Below are positions 57,786 to 64,000 of a stretch of 64,000 nucleotides of DNA, in pieces. The stretch is taken from NCBI GenBank assembly GCA_022478985.1, contig JAKSZP010010635.1, positions 1 to 64,000 on the forward strand. Reading direction: 5' to 3'. The notes below the pieces were generated by a model. It had not been told where the DNA came from. It searched no databases and saw only the letters and a list, made by a program, of their open reading frames with translations. How positions within the stretch are numbered: the first letter of the stretch is position 1; each line of letters begins with the position of its first letter. Position numbers and translations under genes: made by a program. This stretch comes from Massospora cicadina. Taxonomy: Eukaryota > Entomophthoromycota > Entomophthoromycetes > Entomophthorales > Entomophthoraceae.

Positions 57786-58530
57786 TCTAATTTTTTATAA
57801 ATATCTTTGTGGAATCCAGCAGGTGTCACGCACCAGCGAGCATAAATCAGCTGGATTCCCAAATACACCATCATTCCCAATAATAACTGGATGCCATGTA
57901 GGGTTTTGGGCGCCGGCATCTTAGATATAGCCGAATTCTTATCTTGTAAAGGTTTATTCCCAACTTGAGAGATGTTGTGTCCAAGGAAATTCAGCTTTTT
58001 CTAGAAGAAAGTATTTTTTGATGGCTTCAATTCTATGTTATAAGCCTGCAGCCGTTGAAACAATTTCTTAAAGTGGTTGAGGTGCTCATTAAAGGTCTTA
58101 GAAAACGGTATGATATCATTGAGATAGATATGTTACTTAACTTAATGTTTGCTAGATATGATTCATAGCTCGCTGGAAAGTGGCAGGCGCGCTGCACAGC
58201 CCTTGTGGTAGTTGGGTAGGTTAGAAGAGACACTCACTGCAAATGAGAGCGCATTTCTCCTGGTTATGGGGAAAAAAGTCCATTTACTAATAACTGCTAG
58301 CTAAGTCCATGGCGGAAAAGAAGTTAAAGCCAGAGAGTTGGGCTAGGGCATCATCAATGTGGTGGATAGGGTAGCTATACTCTTTGGTGGGATTATTCAG
58401 TTTGCAGTAGTCCATAACTACCCAATGACCACCATTCTTCTTTTTGATGATCAGTAAGAAATATGATGCTCTCAATTTGCTCATTTTTAGGTCAAATAGT
58501 AGCATAGATTAGGTAAAAACAGCTCCACTC
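57786..58530 (-). pseudogene. G6 reverse transcriptase, right part
   Basis: Minus strand from 58505: KKNGGHWVVMDYCKLNNPTK, SYPIHHIDDALAQLSGFNFF, then QGLCSAPATFQRAMN at about 58200 and YLNDIIPFSKTF at about 58110, so the YxDD box has become YLND. KPSKNTFF and LNFLGHNIS follow at about 58010-57970, and LHGIQLLLGMMVYLGIQ at about 57900-57850. LINE-d interrupts the sequence here. Confidence 0.78.
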
Positions 58531-59889
58531 GTCACCCTATTCAAGTTACTATGTTGATGCATTTGACGCCCACTGCCCCCATAAGGGGCAGTGTAGCTCC
58601 ACCTCCTAATGTTTTTCAGCCATTGCTGAAATGTGCTTGGATGGCTCAGCTGGCCCTCCAAATTCTTTAGGATGCTATGTCCTGCTTAAGGACTTAGCCT
58701 TTCATCTCGCCTGAACCCAGGCGGTGCCACGTTACCCCTTGTGCTCCCTGGAGCAACATGCGATTTGGCCTTTGGTTTAAATATGGTAGGTTGTTCCCCT
58801 ATACAAATAAAGCTATTATCAAATTAGCCCAGGCTAATATGCATCATTCAGGCTTCATTGACTTCCGCCCCTTCAAGGGGTGTTTCAACTCGGCTTCCCA
58901 AGTGAAGCTGATGGTGCAGATGCATCTACCATCCCCCTATTGCTCCAGGGAACCCCCTCCCAACTACTTGTACCTGGTTGCCTACTGAAACCACTCTAGA
59001 AGTTTAGTTCGTGGGCCTCCCTAACCCACCTACCACCTGAAATTTTATTAATGATTTTGTGCTGGATTACTAGAATATGGTTCCAATCAATTAATATAAT
59101 TTGTGGTTCCTAATGAAGCCACCTGACTTGCAGGCCCCCACGCCTTTGCGACTTACTGACAGGATTAACAGAAATAATCATCTTAATTACCCCTTAAATA
59201 ATTTACCCTTCTACCCCGGACCATCCTTTTTTGGGCTTGAGTAGATGGAGGGCATACCATCTGCCCTACCCGTTTCAAACTGGACTATTTAAAATGGTGT
59301 TGCCCCTCCATCTCAAAAGCTGCAGCACCCACACCCAACTTGCCAAACAATGATCCTATAGCTGATCCAATAACATTTTTAAATGTGGCACTATCCTTCC
59401 CCTCCCCTAAGTGGTAGCCACAACAACCAATGAATCAACCAACAAAAATTACTTCAACGAACCTCTTATCCTGAACCCACCAATCAGGAGACATAATGGA
59501 CTAAAATAAATTCTAAACCATCCTACTAGCCACAGTCCACAGATAACCCATATGCAAATAACTCAAATAAATTAAACCAAAATCCATGGAATTATTTGAT
59601 TGAGGTTGATGAGTCAGGTGAGCTTATCCCTGAATTCAAATGGGCTGGGCCCCTCCATTCAAAATGTACCTCAATACTGAATATATGCGGCCCAATTTCC
59701 AAAGTCCCATTATGTGCCTCTCCCTGATGCTACTACATTCAAAAATGACCACCAATTAGCTAAAAAGGCAGTTACCTTCCCTGAATGTCGCCTAACCCAT
59801 AAAGTCATTATTAAATTAGTTGCAGCACTGGCTACAGGCCTGCCACCTCCTATCTTGCCAAATTTATGCTTTCAAAACACAAAAAAGAA
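58530..59889 (+). mobile_element. ORF1-only LINE-like element (half-LINE A), 3' part missing
   Basis: The plus strand encodes the same protein as half-LINE B in broken frames. An RRM-like N-terminus is open at 58758-58988 (MRFGLWFKYGRLFPYTNKAI, then GFIDFRPFKGCFNSASQVKL). A degenerate knuckle region lies at about 59260-59300, and the SDHQLA-type domain starts at about 59714 (FKNDHQLAKKAVTFPECRLT). It breaks off at 59889 where half-LINE B begins, without its own tail. It was inserted in G6 RT at about 58530; the left boundary is approximate. Confidence 0.62.
59873..59889. repeat. probable target-site duplication of half-LINE B, left
   Basis: aaaacacaaaaaagaac, matched by aaatcacaattaagaac at 61813-61829 (14 of 17). 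Confidence 0.55.
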
Positions 59890-61812
59890 CTCTCTTTCTG
59901 CTCGGCATAACTATTTAAGCAGATTACACAAATTTATAAAACAAATCAAATTCGCCCATTGTAGTTTTGCTCCAATGTCCTCAGATTCTCCGCCAGCTGC
60001 TCCAGCATGGGAAGTGGCAAAACTCCCTCAGCCATTTTCTGTCCAGCAGGAAAACGCACTAGGAATGATTCATCCAGTTATTCCAAACCTATGGGTTGAC
60101 TTGTTCTGCCCAAGGACCTATACGCCCACCTTGATAACACCCAATAGGTACCCCGCTGCCCCCTAGTGCTCCCCCAGAGCAACATGCACTATGACCTAAG
60201 GGTCAAATATGGGAAACTATTCCCATACCATGACCAAGCCATTATTGAAATGGCACAGGCGGTGATGACACCTGCCAGTTTTATTAATCTCCACCCCTAC
60301 AAGGGGTATTTCAACCTTAGCTTCACCTGCAAAGCTGATGCTGCCACTGCAGCAACTGTGCCCCTGGTATTCCAGGGCACCCCTCTCCCCATAACTTGAA
60401 CTTGGCTCCCAGCGGACACCATTTTGGTGGTTCTGTTTGCTGGCTTTCCCACCCACCTCCCCCTGAAGTGCTCCACCAGGAGCTGATGGATGGTTTGGAA
60501 GCCTATGGCTCCAACCCCATCTTACAATTTGTGGTCCCAAATGGGGCCACATGACTTGCTGACCTTGGGCATATGCCACAATCGCCCCTGAATTTAATAA
60601 AATTGCAGTGTCAATTCTGCCGCGCATCATTATTCCCTCAGCGCCTGACCATCCGTTTTGGGCCCACTTCAAGGGCGGTCAGACAATCTGTTCATGCTTT
60701 GAGTTAGACCACTCGAAATGCAAGTGCCCCTCCTCAACCACTTCTGGCAGATCAGATGACTCATCCGCTGACATCCAATCTGCTGCCCACCATGTATAAT
60801 TTCTGGTATGGGGCACAATATTAACTCCCCCTCCCCCAAAGCCTGTTGCTGCAGCTGCACCTGCAGCCACCAATCAACCTCATTTATACCTCAAAGCCAT
60901 AAATAATTCCACCAATCAAGCATTGGATTGGATCCCAGTTTGATCCCATACTTCCTCAAATAATTCAACCAAACCTCAACAGTACGCTGATTCCCCCAAT
61001 CCAATTCAACCAAAACCCATGGGAATTATAGGCTGAAATTTATGAATCGGGTAAGCTCATTGAAAAACCATCTCTGAAAATCAAGAAGTTTGTTAATGCA
61101 GAATGGGATGCCAGATACCCCCCAACTTTATACCCCACAGCCTAACGCCAAATTTTTTTGCAGTGATCACCAGTTTGCAGTCAAAATAGCTGCAACACCA
61201 GATTGCCATTCCTGCATAAAGCTGTCGCTAAATCAGTAGTGATTCTCATAGGAGAATTCCACCTCCTGTTATCCCCACAACCTTAACTCCAAAAAGTAAA
61301 ATCATGGTGATCCAACTATAAAAAAATGCAAATGATGCTATCCAGAACGTGGCAACTATAGCACGGAATCAAAAAGCAAAATAACCCAAACCAACATTGC
61401 CACATTTGGTAAACTCTCATATGCCCGCCTAAAGCTGAAAAAGCTTTAACCAAATATCTCAGTGCCATTTATCTAGTTGGCAATTTCCATAAAAATTCCA
61501 ATCATCAGTGATATTGAACCACATGCCGCAGATGCCTCAACAACATTACTGTCAGCTGTGACACGTACTATGTTATGGGAGGAAGAAGCTGCTGCCAAAG
61601 AGGATGCAAAAGACGAGCCCCCTGACCCCTCCTCCCCTTCCGCCATGGAGGGATAAGCAGTTTCTGCTGCCTACCTGGTTGGTTGTTTTTCAATTCATTC
61701 ATTTAATCCACTCATTAGGGCGTTTTGTTTTAACCAAGTAGTTATTTTAGCTTTTAGTTAGTTTTAGTTTTAGTAATGTCTATCCCCTGGTCAGCTTGCC
61801 TCAAATAAGTAT
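59890..61812 (+). mobile_element. ORF1-only LINE-like element (half-LINE B), near full length
   Basis: About 1.92 kb. The 5' end (CTCTCTTTCTGCTCGGC) resembles the LINE 5' ends (TTTTCTTTCTCGTTGC), and TTCGCCCAT just before the start recalls the LINE-a leader. A single ORF1-like frame runs from ATG 59975 to a stop at about 61656 (PSAMEG-stop, as STMMG-stop in copy C). A roughly 150-nt 3' UTR ends CTATCCCCTGGTCAGCTTGC then CTCAAATAA at about 61782-61808, the LINE tail. No endonuclease or RT is present. Confidence 0.72.
59975..61658 (+). pseudogene. half-LINE B ORF1-like protein
   Basis: Parts in order: N-terminus MSSDSPPAAPAWEVAKLPQP, comparable to MSGSSWASKVRGAGG; an RRM-like segment at 60166-60399 (GYFNLSFTCKADAATAATVP against LINE GWLDLGFKSKKAADEAAA); LPPEVLHQELMDGLEAYGSN at about 60460-60515 against LINE TVKHDILEQHLKDSLAIYGE; then DHPFWAHFKGGQTICSCFEL and DHSKCKCP at 60645-60730 against HPFWVTVDSAPPICTHC. 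NPWEL, DHQFA and an acidic C-terminus follow. About six stops or frameshifts. Expected to bind RNA; it has no catalytic domain. Confidence 0.62.
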
Positions 61813-61829
61813 TAGAAATCACAATTAAG
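61813..61829. repeat. probable target-site duplication of half-LINE B, right
   Basis: aaatcacaattaagaac, against 59873-59889. LINE-e begins at the next base. Confidence 0.5.
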
Positions 61830-64000
61830 AACATCCAGACGCTCACGAGCCACATCGGCGGTTATATCGCATGCGCTGGCAGAATTGGCCCACTTGGAGT
61901 CCAACATTCCAGCCTCAGGATATAGCCCTGCATGGGGCCAGAAGTAGGAGGAGGCAGCAGCACACCTCAACGCACTTGAAAGGCAACACAAACATCGGGT
62001 TTGTGTCCAATACAGGGCCACACGCATCACTAAAGGTGACAAGTGCACCGCATACTTCTTCAAAAAAATTTTGCACCACGCCAGAGCGTGGCCTGCACAC
62101 AGGTGCGAAGATCAGATAATTCTATCGTGGACACACCAGCTGAAGTGGCAATCGAAATGCAAAGATATTACTCCAAGTTATACTGAGCTGAACCAATTCA
62201 GCTGGCCGAAATGGCGGAATTTCTTGACAGAGCTCATATCTGCACCGTTTTCTGATACCCGGAAATAATGAATTTAATTACTCCAAACGAATTATGGACT
62301 ACCATTCGCGGTGCGCCAAACTGAAAATGCCCAGGCCCAGATGGCATTCAATATGAGTTCTACAAAAATATTTTAAATACATATCCCCATTGCTGCTAGC
62401 CTCACTCAACCAAAGCCTGTTGGAAACGCGCCTCCTACCAGGAGGACATGAGGCTTTTACAGTCACACTCTTCAAGAAAGGGGACAGGCTAGACTTAGCC
62501 AACTGGCGCCCCATTTCTCTAACAAACACAGACACCAAAATTTTAACAAAAATCATGGCTAACCGTTTAGGGACTGTAGCATCTGCCACCATCTCTCCAG
62601 CACAATTCAGTTTCATCCCCAGAAGGTCGATTTGGGATAACGTGCACTCTGTGGCTAATGTGTGTCAGTCCACAGCCTCTGGGGCACTTGTATTCTTGGA
62701 CCAACAAAAGGCCTATGATAGAGTAAACTGGGAATACCTTAGGGCCTGCCTCCAACAATTCCGCCTACCTCCCCGCTTCATTAACTGGGTGATGCTGCTC
62801 ACGGAATCTGCAACAATGGCTGTGCGCGGCCCAGGTTTCCTAACAGATGTAGTCCATCCTCAAAGGGGCCTGTGACAAGGGGACCCCCTGAGCCCACTCT
62901 TATACAACTTCAGCCTTGGCCCACTACTGCGAAATGTGAATGCCCAACTCACTGGGGTCCATGTGCCAGGCCAAACCCCAGTCAAGATGATGGCATTTGC
63001 AGATGATTGCGTGGTGGGGGTGTCTAATAATAAAGATGCTGCTCGCTTGAAGCTCTCATACAGGAGTATTCCCGGGTAAGCAACGCGGCACTGAACGCCT
63101 CCAAAACCGAAATCATCCTCCTTGGTCGGTTTCAGAACTGCTGGGCCCCAGCAAGTAGTTCCCAACCCAGCCCAGCTGCTCGCCCAAGTCCACGCCTTAC
63201 TAACTCAAAACACACCGCTCCACTGGTGCTCCCCTTTGTGCCGCGACCTACCATAGGACCGGTACGCCATCTGGGCGTGTGGTTGGAGGCAGGAGGATAC
63301 GCGTCAGCAGTAATGGAGGGCCATATACTGGACAACGTGACGAAGCGAATCGCCTCTCTCAGAGCCCACCCTACTACCCTCACTGGCAGGGTTGTTCTCG
63401 CCAACTCTATGCTCCTATCCAAAGTCTGGTTTGGAGCCCACGCCATCCCCTTCTCCCCAAGCTTCTTCAAATCCCTGTATGCTTTGCTACAAGGTTGGCT
63501 TTGGTCAGGCCGCCCTCCACCAGTACGGCTAGAGGTCATGTTTGGCCCTCATCATCATGGTGGTATGGGCCTACTTGACTTCAAAGCCCATGCCGCCAAG
63601 ATCCTAGGCACCTGGATTGCGGCCGTCACTGCTCCTACACTCCCATCCCAACACTGGTCCCGCGCGGCCTGCTCCCTCTTCTCCCAAGCCTTGGGCCTCA
63701 ACAACCCATCAAACCCCCACTCCCTGATGAAATACCTTGCATCACACACATCAGCCACAGGTCCTCACGGGACAAAAACCCACTACAAACGAATCCTACT
63801 CTCCATGCGAAGCGCAGAGTGGAGAATTCGTATTATTGGACATACAACCCAAAGAGGCCGCCCCTCTCCTCAGTTCACACAAGAGGTACAGGGGCTACCC
63901 ATCCATGATGGCGTGATCCCCATTCGACCTCAAGTCCTATCCAGGGTGGACTACCTGGACATGATGGACATCTCTTATTCCACTGAGGCCCAAAAGACTA
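61830..64000 (+). mobile_element. LINE-e, 5'-truncated, runs off the window
   Basis: It begins within ORF2 after the endonuclease (matching LINE-a from about 5750) and is very close to LINE-a and LINE-c. Such 5' truncation is typical of target-primed reverse transcription. Its 3' end lies beyond the window. Confidence 0.92.
61830..64000 (+). pseudogene. LINE-e ORF2, RT part
   Basis: 62390-62875 is open for 161 codons: SLLETRLLPGGHEAFTVTLF, NTDTKILTKIMANRLGTV, FSFIPRRSIWDNVHSV and VFLDQQKAYDRVNWEYL. It ends at a TGA where LINE-c has CGA (GLRQGDP becomes a stop after GL). FADDC follows at about 62997-63011, then a frameshift near 63040 and open C-terminal stretches to the window edge. It lacks the endonuclease and start, so it could not act alone. 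Confidence 0.85.

Noticed and set aside
59714..60166. Intact-looking 150-codon protein
   Set aside because: It runs across the junction of half-LINE A and half-LINE B (59889/59890): the first part is the A DHQLA domain and the last part is the B N-terminus. It is a fusion made by the insertion, not a gene.
1..64000. CRISPR arrays, rRNA, operons or bacterial regulatory sites
   Set aside because: None seen. The repeats are dispersed retroelements and the content is eukaryotic.

Overview
The window is eukaryotic and made almost entirely of transposable elements. I found no host gene, rRNA, true tRNA or CRISPR array. It looks like a repeat-rich fungal genome: Ty3/gypsy LTR elements with short divergent domains, and L1/Tad-like LINEs with an RRM plus CCHC ORF1 and an APE endonuclease plus RT ORF2. 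A basidiomycete such as a rust is possible, but no sequence here fixes the taxon.

Layout. 1-12123: gypsy element G1 (minus), interrupted by a tRNA-derived SINE (1928-2229) and a full-length LINE (LINE-a, 3349-8610). Both insertions have perfect target-site duplications, and the uninterrupted site is visible in the related element G2. 12124-13960 and 23480-25769: remains of an older minus-strand LTR element (G3). 13961-23474: G2, a complete plus-strand gypsy element with 1.14 kb LTRs, TG...CA ends, a CTGTT duplication and about 2 kb of non-pol DNA carrying antisense reading frames. 25770-33147: G4, an old degenerate minus-strand gypsy element inserted in a G3 LTR. 33282-38514: LINE-b, minus and of a divergent subfamily. 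38959-44146: LINE-c, plus. 44260-49590: G5, a plus-strand LTR, a duplicated primer-binding site and gag remnants, interrupted by an ORF1-only LINE-like element (45613-46773). 49590-58530: G6, a minus-strand gypsy pol interrupted by LINE-d (52509-57769, minus). 58530-61812: two more ORF1-only elements. 61830-64000: LINE-e, 5'-truncated and running off the window.

The most interesting structure is a possible retrotransposition network. Full LINEs (ORF1+ORF2), ORF1-only 'half-LINEs' and a tRNA-headed SINE all end in the same roughly 30-nt 3' tail, approximately CCATCCCCTGGTTGGC then CTTNCCTC then AATAAA. This suggests that the LINE reverse transcriptase recognises the tail and moves the other two in trans. 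The half-LINE copies keep homology to the LINE ORF1 RRM and zinc knuckle, but go straight from the ORF1 stop into a short 3' UTR and the tail.

All coding regions are decayed to some degree by stops, frameshifts or lost catalytic residues, so they are listed as pseudogenes. Boundaries given to the base rest on target duplications or LTR ends. The others are approximate.
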